The notes under the pieces are model-generated. The model had not been told where the DNA came from, searched no databases, and saw only the letters and a program-made list of their open reading frames with translations. 64,000 bases of DNA from Limanda limanda (taxonomy: Eukaryota; Chordata; Actinopteri; Pleuronectiformes; Pleuronectidae): contig NC_083649.1 of NCBI RefSeq assembly GCF_963576545.1, positions 6,042,906 through 6,106,905 of the forward strand, in the 5' to 3' direction. Below are positions 36,511 to 48,759 of the stretch, piece after piece. The translations under genes and the position numbers were made by a program. How positions within the stretch are numbered: the first letter of the stretch is position 1; every line of letters begins with the position of its first letter.

Positions 36511-37310
36511 ATGGTTCAGTGGTTCTGCTATCATCAAGAGCCGGTGGTGTCCTACAGTGAGACACTCGTCAGGAGCAACACAGGCCACGTGAAGACAAAG
36601 TCCTACGATGAAATAGCAGCAACTTTTGTTTAATATCTAATTCAGCAGCTGTCTGAATTGATATCAGAAACAGTGAGGGCGATTATTCTTTCTTCCATCT
36701 TATCCGTATCTTAAGTGTGCATCTCATTTGGAGATTGCATTTCAATTTCCAGTGTGCATGATGATGGTTCAGTGGTTCTGTTATCATCAGACTCCGATGG
36801 TGTCCTACAGGGAGACACTCGTCAGGAGCAACACAAAGTCTTACGATGAAACAGCAGCAACTTTTCAATATTTCGCGGTTTAATATCTAATTCAGCAGCT
36901 GTCTGAAAGGCTCAGAGATCAGAAACTGAGGGCGATTTTTCTTTTTTCCATCTTATCTGTGCGTTTTCTTCCAAAATCTATCAGCGTGCATCTCATTTGG
37001 AGATTGCATTTGAATGTGCATGTGTGGCAGCAGGAATCCATGTGCACCCACCTTATGCAGGATGTCTAACAGGCCACATGAAATAGCAGCAACTTCTCAA
37101 TATATATTCTTTCTCGGTTTAATATCTAATTCAGCTCAGAGAGATCAGAAACTGTGAGGGCGATTATTCTTTCTTCCATCAGGCATCTGTGCATTTTCTT
37201 CCAAAATCTACCAGCGTGCTCATTTGGAGATTTGCATTTCAATTTCCAGTGTGCATGTGGCAGCAGGCTTCCATGTGCACCCACCTAATGCAGAATGTGC
37301 AACATGTGCA
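36511..37310. repeat. Tandem repeat with 230-265 bp units, about three copies
   Basis: ATGGTTCAGTGGTTCTG begins copies at 36511 and 36774. TGAAA(T/C)AGCAGCAACTT recurs at about 36610, 36848 and 37079, and CATTTGGAGATT(T)GCATTT recurs near the end of each. Copy three lacks the first part. A partial fourth starts after 37250 with TGGCAGCAGG and CCATGTGCACCCACC. Confidence 0.88.
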
Positions 37311-38081
37311 CGTCTCTCTTATCAGATAACTGAGGTGGTTTCCTCCGCTCAACTCAAAGGAAGTGAATATTTCTGGCCGTTTGTAGAAGTGATGCACACT
37401 TGTTGTCAGATATTCGCTGTAATCATCTGTCTGGATACTGTACCTCAACTCTGGCCTAAAATAAAAATGACTCAATAACCTAAAAACCAAAGCAGCAGCA
37501 GCAGCAGCTTATGAGCCCAACCTGTTCCACTGCAAGCGTTTCCCTGCAGTTTCCTGAAAGCAGCCCAGCAACAAAGCTTCTATTACATGGCAGTGGATTA
37601 CCCTCTATTTGAAATCACTCAGTGAGCTAAGTCCTCCCGACTTGCACTCAGAGGTACAGTACATGTTGGTGTAATAATCCAATAGCACACAAAAAAAGCC
37701 TCACTCGACGGAAAAAAGAATGAAACCCTCTCCAAGAAAAACCTCCAAACCACAAACAGAGACAGAGAGGGCTTCTTCAGGTCTGGCTGCCAGCTCGTCT
37801 TCCTCTTCATCCTCACACAGGTGCCTCTTCCTCTGGGTTTGTTTGTGCCCCCCGAGGAACCGAAGCTTTGACCGGGGGTCCGCGGTGATGGCTGCGGCTG
37901 AGGCAGCTGCTGGCTGGAGCCCAATTATAGACAAGGCTTTAAAAGGCTCTGGTTGAACCGTAAAGATTTACACCGCCATCGCTGTGATCTCAGATCCGGG
38001 CTCTGTCCTTACTGTCAGGATAGGGAGATGTATCGATTAAAGACTTAACACACAGGGGGGGGGCTACATCATGTGGAATTC

Positions 38082-38084
<3 letters not shown>
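37311..38084. other. Intronic, nothing recognised
   Basis: Mixed sequence with a short CAG run at about 37493-37507. The 77-101 codon frames near 37619-37956 are serine-rich and carry no recognised motif. Confidence 0.4.
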
Positions 38085-38122
<38 letters not shown>

Positions 38123-38130
38123 ACACACAC
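38085..38130. repeat. (CA)n microsatellite
   Basis: About 22 CA units with one interruption. Confidence 0.95.
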
Positions 38131-38321
38131 CGTATTACACATCAAGCTCTTTACCGTCAGGCGGCGAGTCACCTTCTCACATGTGGTGAAGCTGCTTTTT
38201 AAAAAGACTTGAGATGCTTTTTTCTGTATAGTGGAGGGAGGGAGGGGATAAAAAGAGAAGGGCACCACCAAGAGAACTAGGGGGGGGGGGGCTTTAACAT
38301 CCAGACAGTGGCTATGGCAAT

Positions 38322-38369
38322 GGGAGGGAGGTGATCTAATCAGCCGGCTGATTAGATCACCTCCCTCCC
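38322..38369. repeat. Perfect 48-bp palindrome
   Basis: Two 24-base arms, 38322-38345 and 38346-38369, are exact reverse complements with no spacer; the centre is AATCAGCC|GGCTGATT. The right arm runs into (CTCC)n to about 38383, and a mirror-like (GGAG)n tract lies at about 38573-38594. The palindrome can form a cruciform or a strong hairpin in either strand. Confidence 0.97.
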
Positions 38370-38595
38370 TCCCTCCCTCCCTCAGATAAGAGTGGAGGAG
38401 GGAGGGGCCCGTGCAATGAAAGTTAGCAGCTTGACTCGGCGCGAGCAGCTGCCTCCGTGTGGCGAGCGGCGCCCGGCAGACGTGGCCTCTGCTGATGCGG
38501 CGTGGCAGCGGCGGCCATGAAACGAACACACGGAGGCCCCCCGTTCCTTTGTCCCCTGGGGGGCCGCGGGGTCCGGAGGGAGGGAGGGAGGGAGA

Positions 38596-38878
38596 AGGAT
38601 AACATACTGTACTGGAAGCTGGCCGTGGGTTTTTATTTTGTGTTGTTGTGGTGGTGTGTGTACATTTGTACCATAATTCAAAGTTAGTGCATGTTTAACT
38701 ATTTTATTCTTATTTCTATTCTATTTCTATTTTATTTCTGATTGGTGAGTCATTATTTAATTATTTAGTTATTTATATATTTCACATTTATATCTGCGTC
38801 AGTGTGAAATCAGTCTCTTCCCTGTCTTGAGGATTTAGCTCTTATGGTAAAGGATAACATACTGTACTGGAAGTTGGC

Positions 38879-38917
<39 letters not shown>

Positions 38918-38966
38918 AAGAGAGCTGGTTTATTTTTATTTGTGTTGTTGTTGTGGTGTGTGTGTG
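38596..38966. repeat. Two-copy direct repeat around a TG tract
   Basis: AGGATAACATACTGTACTGGAAG occurs at about 38597 and about 38849. Each is followed by a GGCC(G/C)TG phrase and then TTTATTTT(A)TTTGTGTTGTTG. The second copy is split by a (TG)n tract at 38880-38915 that may have expanded inside it. Confidence 0.85.
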
Positions 38967-39551
38967 TGTGGATGGGGGGTGCGCTCAACGGGAGTACTAA
39001 TTACAGCCAGTTATCAGGTGACATGCAAATGTGTTATCGGCCTTAACTTCCTGATTCCTATCTGCTCTCACCAGAAGCTGCTGCAAGTGTTGATGGGGGG
39101 GGGGGGGTGAGGTTGTGCCACTGTTTCCTGTGAATACACAATGTGTGTGTGTGTGTGTGTGGATGTGACGCCGGATTCTTTGTGTTTTTGTCCCTTTTTA
39201 TCATAATAAACACGCCCTCTTCACTTCTCCTACTGTATTAAAGTCACCTTTTCCCATTTAAAAAAACAGCCACAAGTCAATAGAAGGAGAATGATCTGGC
39301 CATAAAGCTGAGTGGGTTTTAGTTCTAGTTCACGGAGCCCGGCCTGTGTTCTCCTGGACCTGAACGCTCTGGGTTCTAATCCCATCGATATCCCATTAGC
39401 ATCCGCTCTCTGGGTCCCGGCCACATGAAAGAAGATGTGTCGCTTCCCTCTCGCTCGGATTCTATCGCTCCGGCGGACCGGAGGGAGGACGGGCACAATG
39501 AGCAAATGTGCCGGAGCCAAAGGGTCTACCCAAGTGTGCTCACAAATGTCC

Positions 39552-39600
39552 TGTGTGTGTCTGTGTGTGTGTGTGTGTGTGTTGTGTGTGTGTGTGTGTG
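39552..39600. repeat. (TG)n microsatellite
   Basis: About 24 TG units with two interruptions. Confidence 0.93.
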
Positions 39601-40522
39601 GAGAGAGCTGCCACCGCCACCTCCGAGGCCCCCGAGCCTCCCTGGGAAGTATCAAACCAGCGAGAGAGCTTCTAATTAGCCTCTTTGTTGCCACTTGAAT
39701 GGTTTGCCAGAGATTGGCAAGGGGCCCCAGAGGAGTGATACCAGCACGCTAAGAAGCTGCTCATGAAAATACCCCCCCCCGTTCTCCCAGCAGTCACCTG
39801 TCACAGAGGAGCTCAGGTAGGAAACTGAGGCCGGAGCGGAGACATGTGGGATGTTGGAGTCCAGCTCGATGCTCAGAGGCAGAGGAACCAGGTTGGATCC
39901 AACAGGTGGAAGAGAGAGTTAGATATACCTATTAGAATTAATGTTACAGTGAAGAGACATTGTGTTGAATAGTTTAAATAGTTTTTTCTCCTTGATCCAT
40001 GAATTATGGGAAAAATATCCTCCATCCGAACCTGTACCGCATCTTTCCACAGAGTTTGGTGAGAATCTGTCCAACAGGTTTTGTGTAATATTGACCAATA
40101 CGCAAACGATGTGATGATGATTGGTCAGGAGCCAAATTTGTTAACAGGCAGATTAGATTTTAGAGATTCGAGGACAAAACTGAAAAAAAGTAGATTTGCT
40201 TTTTTAAGCTTTTGTGAAATTATCTGCTAATATGGTCACTTTATATATAATTCATGAATTCACAGCTTTTTAAAGGAAAACACGCTGCATTTCTGTCACT
40301 ATACGTACATTAAATGTCCTGGATGATAATATTTCTGTTGAAATATAGAAAACAATATCAACCTAACTTTCGTCAAATCAAAGATGTAATTTGCCAAAAA
40401 AACCAGCTTGTTAGTTATCTGATAAAATGTAGGATTCCAGCTTTTATTAGATAACAAATCTTGTGTTTACATTAATTAATTAATTAAATACTGAAGTACT
40501 TTTCTAGATATGTCATAGTACG
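39601..40522. other. Intronic, nothing recognised
   Basis: Starts complex (39600-39740, candidate conserved sequence by texture) and becomes AT-rich. No gene. Confidence 0.35.
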
Positions 40523-40782
40523 CAGTGGTGGTGAAAGTACTTAACTTAGCTAAAAGTAGAAAATAAAGAGACAACAATGTACTCAAGTGAAAGTAAAGTG
40601 AGTGTATTCTATTCCCTAATGAAAACCTCCCGTAAAAAATACAGTGGCATTAAAAAAAACTTATATTTGTGAAGTAAAAGTGAAAGTAAGCTAAAAATAA
40701 ATCTACTTAACTAAAGTACAGATACATGAAAACAAGGTACAGTAGCCCAACTAAGTAACTGTACTTCATGTACTTCCATCCC
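40523..40782. mobile_element. hAT-type MITE-like fish repeat
   Basis: The left end CAGTGGTGGTGAAAGTAC and right end GTACTTCCATCCC are imperfect inverted repeats. The body is a run of AAGTAC, AAAAGTA and GTACTTCA phrases that I associate with a very common non-autonomous teleost repeat. There is no coding frame. A clean 8-bp target duplication was not found. Confidence 0.6.
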
Positions 40783-41013
40783 AAGTAGTATTTAATGTAT
40801 TTAAATTTTATTTGACCGTTTATGTTTCTGCCAAAATCCAAAGTTAGTGCATGTTCTTTTATTTTATTATTTATGGGAACACACATTTATTGGCCAGTAG
40901 CACCTGATTGGTGAGTCTTTATTTAATTATTTAGTTATTTATATAATTTCACATTTAGATCTGTGTCAGTGTGAAATCAGTCTCTTCGCTGTCTTGAGTG
41001 TTTTGCTCTTGTT

Positions 41014-43024
41014 GTTAATGAGCAGGATTCTTTGCCTCATATTTTGACACCTGACCCACGAGCGTGTAGTGTTTCATGTTAATGATTTAAAGACCTTCCT
41101 CCTCCTCAGGTTAATCAACACTCTCCGTCTAGACCCTGGACCTCTGACACATTTAGGTTATCAGGGTGAACACTCTAAGGAATGACAATTTTACTACTAC
41201 TACTACTACAGAGGAGGAGGAGGAGGAGGAAGGTCCTTGTGTTATCGCCGAGCGGCCTCTCTGACCGTCGCCCGGCTCAGAACGCTCTCCCGTCCGTGTC
41301 GGTGGCGTCTGACATGCTGCTCGCCGAGCGGCGTGCCGGGGGGGGCAATGAATGTCAAGGCGACTCGGAGCCTCAGCGCCGACCGACACGTTTTAAGCTG
41401 CGCTGTAATCCAGGAGGGATCAGTTGGGTAAATCATGGCATAAAGCTTAAAACTATAATTGATTTATGTATTTGCTGACCGAAGACGCCCAGAGAGATTA
41501 GCAGAGGGAGGGAGCTGATGATGGAACGGCCGGCCGCCCCCCCCCCTCACATGCGAGGTGAATGGGGGGGTGGGATTGAATTGAAGGGAGATTTGTCTGC
41601 TTGAAGAGCAGGAATGTTTGGAAACAGTGTAAGTCGCCCGGGTGTAATGTCGGAGAACACACGCAGAACAGATCTGTGTTTATTAAACTACTCTGGTTTC
41701 AAACTCTTCCTTTATTAGATGAGATTTAAACAAAGCAGAATGTATGAAATTTAAAATCTGGGTTTCAGGGGTTTTCATGGAAAAGCCAGTAGAGTATAGA
41801 CCAGTTTTGCTAGAACTGCATCGTCATTTCACCTTCTGCTATAAAACATATTTCTTCATTACATCAGGAAAAAGATGAACTCTGCTATTCCATTTCTGTT
41901 CTATACATTTCAGATTCTGTCAAAGGACTCTAAAAGTGCAACTGAGAATATTAAATAAGTTATATTTGGCTCCAGATTTTTTGGCTCCTAACCGACTCTT
42001 AGTTTAAGTCCCTGAAAACTTGGCCTCGAATCTTGAATATATTTAAATCTGACATTGCGTAACACATATCTAACGGAGCCACAGGCCGTATCTGCAATTC
42101 ATGTGCATCGTTTAAAGTTCACCAAAAACTTTTTGACGAACCATCAACCTATTTAATTAAATAATTAAATAAAAAAGAATTAGCATTTAATTTGTGTGTG
42201 CACTATAACTCTTAAGTTGCATTTCCAATAAAGGTAATAAATTTATTTAATTTTAATTCAGCTTATTTTATTCAGTTTTTTTTTAGCCTAAAACAGATAT
42301 TTAGTCAAAAATACAATAAATATAATATAGTCGTCACAGCACAGACTGAGCCCTGGAATTACAACATTTATTATTGTGATTAAAAGATGAGATTCATATT
42401 GTTTCCTGTGAGATCGACTCATTAATCACACGGACCAAACACTGGAGAACGTCAGGTTCTAATCATATCAGTCTGTCTTTAATTGGCGTCGTAATTCCCA
42501 GAATGCCCCTGACGAGTTATTTGATGGCGAGCATCATTTAATCGGTCAGATGGTCGTTTCACCCCCCACCCCCCCCCCCCCCAACTCCACCATAATCATC
42601 CCATGAATTTCTCTCCTGACACGTTATGAATCCTGTCTCTCTTGTTTACTGCCCGGCTGTCAGGCGTCTCCAAGGTCTCTCTTGACCGCTCCCAGATTGT
42701 TTTGTGTTGCTCTGTTTGTCCCTGGGCCGTGAAAGGCGAGAGTGGGATAGTAAAGAGAAAGAGAGGATGAAAGAAAAAAAAAAAAAAAAGCCATTCCATT
42801 TCCTGGACTGATCATTGAGGCGGTGGGCTCTGACATGTCATGACTCAAACAGCATCATTTCTGCCACTCCTGTCTCGCCGCTGCCCTTACAAATGATGCT
42901 GTAGGCTCCCGCCATCTGCCATTAAGCACGGTGTAAAACAGGATGGAGTTTTTATCCGTCCCCACCAACGCCACCACCGCTCTCTAAAGTCCTCACCCGC
43001 CGCTCTCGTCTGCTGGGAGAGAAA

Positions 43025-43026
<2 letters not shown>
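41014..43026. other. Intronic; TAC/GGA tracts and G/C runs
   Basis: An (ACT)n tract (about 41191-41210) abuts (GGA)n (to about 41230). Bases 41240-41420 are CpG-rich. C runs occur near 41538 and 42560-42582, and an A run at about 42774-42789. No exon. Confidence 0.4.

Positions 43027-43060
<34 letters not shown>
43027..43060. repeat. (CAG)11 trinucleotide repeat
   Basis: Pure CAG tract inside the intron, of the class that forms slipped hairpins and varies in length. Shorter CAG tracts occur at about 37493 and 51817. Confidence 0.95.
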
Positions 43061-43061
<1 letters not shown>

Positions 43062-46000
43062 GTTTCCCTCTGATGGTTTTGTTCATATACGTTCCTCCTT
43101 CCTTCCCTGCTGGTGTTTTATTGCCTCCTGTGAAGCGTCGGGTCTGAGGCTTGGAGCTGCAGCTTCCCTCACAGGTGTTTGGGTGCTTATCGCCCACGTC
43201 TGTGCCCTTATCTCCGGCCCTCAGCTTCCTGCATCCTCTCTCCTGCATGCCTCGGAGTGGGGATATATTTCACTTAGCCTCTGACCCCAAACCTTCCTCT
43301 CTCTATCTCCCCCTCTCTCTCTCTTTCTCTCTCTCTTCCTCACACACACACGTTGACAGCGCTGATGTTTCATCATCTTCATCATCACTGAACCTCACTT
43401 TATTTTTCTTCCACCTCTCGTCTTCATATTACTCGCACATTGCTCGTAGCAATTAAGAGATCTGAAATTTTGACGATTGAGGAGGACGATTAACACCAGA
43501 GCTGTGGTTAACTGTAATATTTTAGTGTAATTAAATTAAATTTGACAAGTTGTAATTGTTTATTTATTTGCCTAAGAAAACAAATTCCCATGTTGACGGT
43601 TTTATTGCTTGAAATTACATTTCCTTGGAAAAATGGCTTGAATTTAATTGATGTTTTGGCGATTGACTAATCAATAAATGGATCAATCATTTCACCACAA
43701 AGTTATAAACATTAACACAATACACTCACTTGTACTACCATTACTGACAAGTGTCCATTCATCTCTGTCAGACATTTTCTTTAGTATAAAATTAATTAAT
43801 CATTTATGTCCGACATGATATTCTCTGTTAGAAGGGACGTCCATTGTCCTTCTGTCCGTCCTGGGAGAGGAAACACATGTGTGTGTCTGTTATTTTTGTG
43901 GTTTTCCTCACACTTGTCGAGGGGTTGAGGACAGAGGATGTTTGTGAAAATGGGCCAAACAATTAAAAACCCGTGATTGATTGATGATTGATTAATTCTG
44001 CTTCCCTTCTGGAATCGAGTGGTGTGTTTTTCTCCAAGAAGCAAAGCGTTGAATCTGAAACCATCTCCGTGGCTTCGAAACAGACTCGAGCTTTGAAGCC
44101 GGTTTTGGATCCGCGAGTTTGATCCCAGCGTTTTGTCAGAGTGATTGGTCTCAGGCTGTAGCTCCGCCTCCACATTCCCTCCATCCTTCCCTGCTCCCAA
44201 GTCTCACACGGGGACAAAGGCTAAAGTGTCTGTGGGATGGGGTTGTGATGCTGGTTTGGAGGGGGTTGACCCCCTCCGAGGACCTGACAGGGGCCCTTTT
44301 TTTTTTTTTTTTTTTTTTTCTAATCCCCATTCTGAGTGGGCACAGAGGGGAAAGAGCCCACAGTCTAACACCCATGAGAGGGTCTATTGTGAGCAGTGGG
44401 CTCTGTTACAGTAGGCTGGACGCAGGGGTCTCAGGCCCAGATAAACTCCCGGGTCAACCAGGCCCCTGTTATTTACAGTAGGCCCTTTCATTGGCCGAGT
44501 GAAACAGGAGCCTGTGGCGGAGGTGGAGGTGACGGGGGGGGGGGGGACCACTGTTTGTGCTCAGCCAGGCCTCCACTATAGGTCAAAGAGCACGGGGGTG
44601 GGGCTGCAGGGGTTACAGACCTGACTTTTGTCAGTGGGTTTTGGGGGGGTGGGGTGCCTGCTCCGAGGGGGGGGGGAAGAAAAGGCTTCAGAGAGAGAGA
44701 ATAGGCGACAGTGATGACTTCCACATAATGTTTTCTGTGACGTGACATAACCCAACGACCTGTACTGTCGGGTTTGAGCAGAGGGAACACACGGGAAATA
44801 ATGGATTCCTAAAACTTTACGACCAAGATTGTATTTTAAATGATTTTCTACGGATTAAAAATGAGGAAAATCGGAAATAGTTGCAAACTTTTAATGTTTC
44901 TACACAAAATATGTAACTGATTCAGCTGCTTGGAGTTGAAAAGTTTGAAAAAGTCCACAGAAACTTAGTATTTTTAACAGACAATAATGCATGATTAACT
45001 ACATAAACTATAATAAATAATAAATGTTGGCTATCAAACCCTAATGACTAATTGGTATTTATCACATTACACTTACACCAACTCAAATTCTAAATATATA
45101 TATTTAAATTTTAAATTCTTTGTTTTTTCTTTGAATACAATTCAACCAAATTCCCAAATCTAGATTCTGTTTCTCGATATTTAACGTTTGAGAACTTTTG
45201 CTTCTTTTGTCTTTTATAATAGAAAATCATGCAACTATAAAAAAAAAGTGCCAAAAAAAGTTAGATAATTTTTTCTCATCTGTTCCAGAAACACTGATGT
45301 TGCATCAGCACTTCATGCATTTATTATTCCAAACCTACAAAGTGTCTTAATATCCTGAAGGCATTTGTCATTAAAGAGAATACATCGCTTTACATGATGT
45401 GTTATAAAACTGAACTTTTTGCTTATAATTGTGAGTTGGATTTCAGAATTATGAATCATCAGGTGTGTTTGGATGTCAGCATAGATTTAAAGTACAATAA
45501 TTAAGTTTAGATTATGGAAAGTTTTAGATTTAATGAACTTAAAAAACCCCGAATCAAATAACATAAAAAAACTCAAGTTTCTGCACTTTTCCTGTTTTAT
45601 TTATGGAAGAAAAATCTCTGCAATCTTGCTCCGTTATGCAAGATTTTCTTTTTAGAGAGGAGAAATTTCTCCTGCTCCAAAAGTCTGGAGATTTATTTGA
45701 CATCAGGGAAAAGAGCCGGAGTGTAGAAGAACACTTTGTTTTGTGTTTGCTGCTCTCGTCCGGGTGTAGCTGAGAAAAGTGAAAACTCAAAACCTTCCTA
45801 TAGCTTCAATTGTCCTGAAGTGGCTCAGTGACCTAAATCCTCTCGGTATAACTTGACCTGCTATAGAAGCTCAAGAATCATGGGGGGGGGAAGAAAAAGC
45901 TTTACATCAACCTACTGTAACTTACAGCTTCAGATTCACTCAGCGAGCTCGTCTTCCTTCTCACGTGACATCCAACTCTCTAATAATCAATATTTCATAA

Positions 46001-46483
46001 GGAATCCTGCTCTCAAACTAGACTCATGTACACAAACTGTTCCGTACATTTATCAACCTTAATCCCATACGATCCATTACAACCCAGTTCCTGTTGTGTT
46101 GCCTTTAATTAAGAAATGGGAAGTTGCACGAGAAAGGGAACCGCCGCCATCTGTCCGCGGGTCTCCGGCGTAATCTGTCCGTAATCTTAGTGTCGACCTT
46201 CCAGCGCCGGGAGGACGGAGGAAGAAAAGATCCGAGCGGAGACGTACAATAAGGACAGCGGCCTCTCAGGCTCCCATTCGCCGGAACGGGATTTTATTAT
46301 TTCGACTTGGACAAAGGCAGCAGGGGTCAGAGGTCAGCAGGCGAGGACTTTACAGATGAAGCAAGGGGTGCGGCGGTGGTGGCGCTGTGTGGGAGATTGC
46401 CGTGACCCCCCACCACTGCACCACCACCACCACCTCTCACCCCTATTGTCCTGGGAGAACACAAAGGCTCCTGTCAAACCCTA
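43061..46483. other. Intronic; T run and G runs, no gene
   Basis: CT-rich sequence at 43298-43340, a T run at 44297-44319, and G runs at about 44535-44547 and 44669-44678. Bases 44800-45560 are AT-rich. Bases 46100-46300 are CpG-rich with CCGCCGCCATC, a YY1-like core. No coding exon. Confidence 0.4.
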
Positions 46484-46554
46484 GTGGTCAGCGGCTTCGG
46501 CCAAACCCGCCCCGAGCCGCAGGAGTTTTTGAATTTGGCCGAAGCCGCGACCAC
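46484..46554. repeat. Near-perfect long inverted repeat (hairpin)
   Basis: The left arm 46484-46505 (GTGGTCAGCGGCTTCGGCCAAA) and right arm 46534-46554 pair over 21 bases with one bulged A in the left arm. They enclose a 28-base loop. The total length of 71 nt and the GC-rich stem are in the pre-miRNA size range, but no known miRNA is recognised. It could equally be a short transposon-derived hairpin. Confidence 0.75.
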
Positions 46555-46929
46555 CGACCAATCAGGAGTCCCGGAGAGAGGCGACAGTTTGTCCTCCCAA
46601 ACGGCTTCTTTCAAAAAACATGTTGACGGAGCAGGAAATAATAGACTTTTTCTTTATTTAGATGAAAATCACCAAGTCTTTATATACACGTGCTCTATTT
46701 TAATGAACTGTTTATTTTTCTCTTACTCTTCTACGTTATTTTGACGTCTCTGTTTGATAATCTTTTTGCAAATTCACATTTTCCCTTCATGAAATGCATA
46801 GCTTGTGACAAAACTACCCAGAAATATGTAAACTATTATACATCAACTCCACTTTGACCTTCTACTGTATAAAAATCAGAAATTAAAACATTATCTGACG
46901 CTGACAGTGTCACTTATATAAAGTAGGTT

Positions 46930-47280
46930 TGTCTACTTTGAATTCATAAGTACATTTAGAAAGAGTTGCAGCTTCATATATGTTGAAATATTGACTATAA
47001 GGTGTGAATTAGTGCTTTTCTAAAACAAATTATCTCAGAAGCAGTTGTTTACAGTAACAGTTTGGCATTTTTATTCATCCTTATTTCCAAATTTCCCTTA
47101 AGTACATTTAGCAAAGAGTTGCACCTTCATATATGTTCTTTTCCCTCATGAAAACAGAAATATTGACTACACGGTGTGAATTACTGCTTTTCTAAAAGAA
47201 AGTCTCAGAAGCAGTTGTTTACAGTAACAGTTTTATTCATCCTTATTCAAAAATTTCCTGAAAGTGCATTTAGTGAAAAA
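46930..47280. repeat. Two-copy tandem duplication, about 165-bp units
   Basis: AAGTACATTTAG(C)AAAGAGTTGCA(G/C)CTTCATATATGTT occurs at about 46949 and 47099. Both are followed by GAAATATTGACTA, GGTGTGAATTA and AGAAGCAGTTGTTTACAG. The second copy has an extra CTTTTCCCTCATG insertion. Confidence 0.88.
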
Positions 47281-48759
47281 CAACACCTATTTTCTACGAT
47301 TTAAAAATAAATAGAGTAAAGAAACGATGAGGAAAATCCTCATTTCAAATCCCAGGCAGCGCTCTGCAGCAGCTATTCACGATCTGTCCTCATTCATCCG
47401 TCTGCAGCAGCGACTGTGACGTTTTTACATTTTCCACCTCGACGCAGACACAGGAGAAGAAAACACGTGAGAAGTAGAAACGTTTGGGATCAGAGAGCAG
47501 AGAAAGAACTCGCTGGCATTCCGGTTCCTCCACGTCTGGCTGTCTGTCCTCTAAACACCCTTGACATATTACGCTGGAGATCAAAAGCCCAGGAGAGAGA
47601 GAGATGTAGACTGGATGTGGGAGTGGAGGTACAAAGGGAATATGCAGCACAGCGTTGGGTTTGTCTCCGTCTTCTTCAGCCTCTGGTCGTTGTTGATGAG
47701 GATGTGGAGCTCGCTGACGATTTCAATATTTATTTCAAGAAGAGAACATGTTCTGTACATTTAAAATCAAATGAGAGGAATTGGGTTGTTGTAGTTTTTC
47801 CAGCACAGACGAGGAATCGGTTTGTGGATCAATACGATGTTTGATGATCCAGGTCAATGTAAAGTAATTTCTTAGGGTAAAATACTTTCAAATTGCAATT
47901 TATAGTTAATTGTCCGAGTGGTGGATTCGTCCTTGTGCAATATTTGAAGATTTTTGTTGTACAAATGTAGTTTTCCGTCTATTATTTATATTGAATTTTA
48001 TTTAAACTCCAAAAATCTTTCAAACACGTGAATAATAAGATTGTTAATTGTGGGAAAAGGTCCCGGAATTCACATTTTCCTTTTTTATTAAATAACTCAA
48101 ATAACTGATAACAATCAGATGAATTAATAAAAAGAGGTCTGCCCATGTTTTAAATGATCCAATTGTGATAAAGTGGAATCCTCATCATCTGCTCCACTAA
48201 TGAGGCCTTTAACTACTTGTTGTCTCCCGGAGGTTTCGGGACTTTTCCCCCCCCCCCCGAGTCGTGGTCTTTGTGGTGAAACAGTAGAAACTGTAACGGT
48301 CAGTCTCTGTGTGTTTGTGCGCTGGCCGGCGTCAGCACCGTGGCCGCGGCCCTATACAAGCCCCCCCCCGAGGTCAGTGGCCATGGTATAGCTTTCACAT
48401 GGCCCCGAGGTCCTGACCCCCACCTCTCCTGGCCGTACCCACCCCCCCCCTCCTCCCAGCGAGGACCGAAGCCCTTTGAGCCGAGCCCTCAACCCCCCGC
48501 CGAGCGCGCCCCTTCAGCACATTAATAGTGGCACTGGAACTAATTGCCCAACCTTAGATGTGCTTGAGACCCAGATTGCCTCAGCTGCCAGCGCGCCACA
48601 AACCCCCCCCCCCAACACTCCACCCCGAGCAGAAGAAAACCTTCAAAAGAAGAATCGCTGAAAATTGCTGGTTCCTCTGCCCGGTTCCCTTTGGTAAAAA
48701 CACAGCTCTTCCCCTCAAAGGGCTTCATTTATTTCTTTGTGTTACTGTAAATGTGCGTC
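47281..48759. other. Intronic; C-rich runs, complex stretch at 48300-48650
   Basis: A 142-codon frame at 47416-47844 matches no family and is not called. C runs occur at about 48247-48258, 48361-48368 and 48606-48613. Bases 48370-48600 look unique and complex and are a regulatory candidate. Confidence 0.35.

Larger units (their letters stand above)
38679..41013. repeat. Dispersed direct duplication, copies 2.2 kb apart
   Basis: Copy A is 38679-38842 and copy B 40837-41013. Both start with AAAGTTAGTGCATGTT and share ATTGGTGAGTC (38741 and 40917, offset 2176), ATTTAGTTATTTATAT and GTGTGAAATCAGTCTCTTC. They differ by small insertions. The sequence between them includes the microsatellites at 38880 and 39552 and a MITE-like element. 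Confidence 0.88.

Noticed and set aside
36227..36592. Threonine/histidine-repeat open frames at CA microsatellites, here and at 22041, 38085, 39552, 53229, 57234 and 61327
   Set aside because: Translations of dinucleotide repeats, not proteins.
47751..47762. AGAACATGTTCT palindrome as a glucocorticoid response element
   Set aside because: The two half sites have no 3-base spacer, so it does not fit the receptor dimer. It does look like a single p53 half site, but no second half site follows.
47416..47844. 142-codon + strand frame in intron 2
   Set aside because: No family resemblance, and the start lies in ordinary intronic sequence without promoter or splice support.
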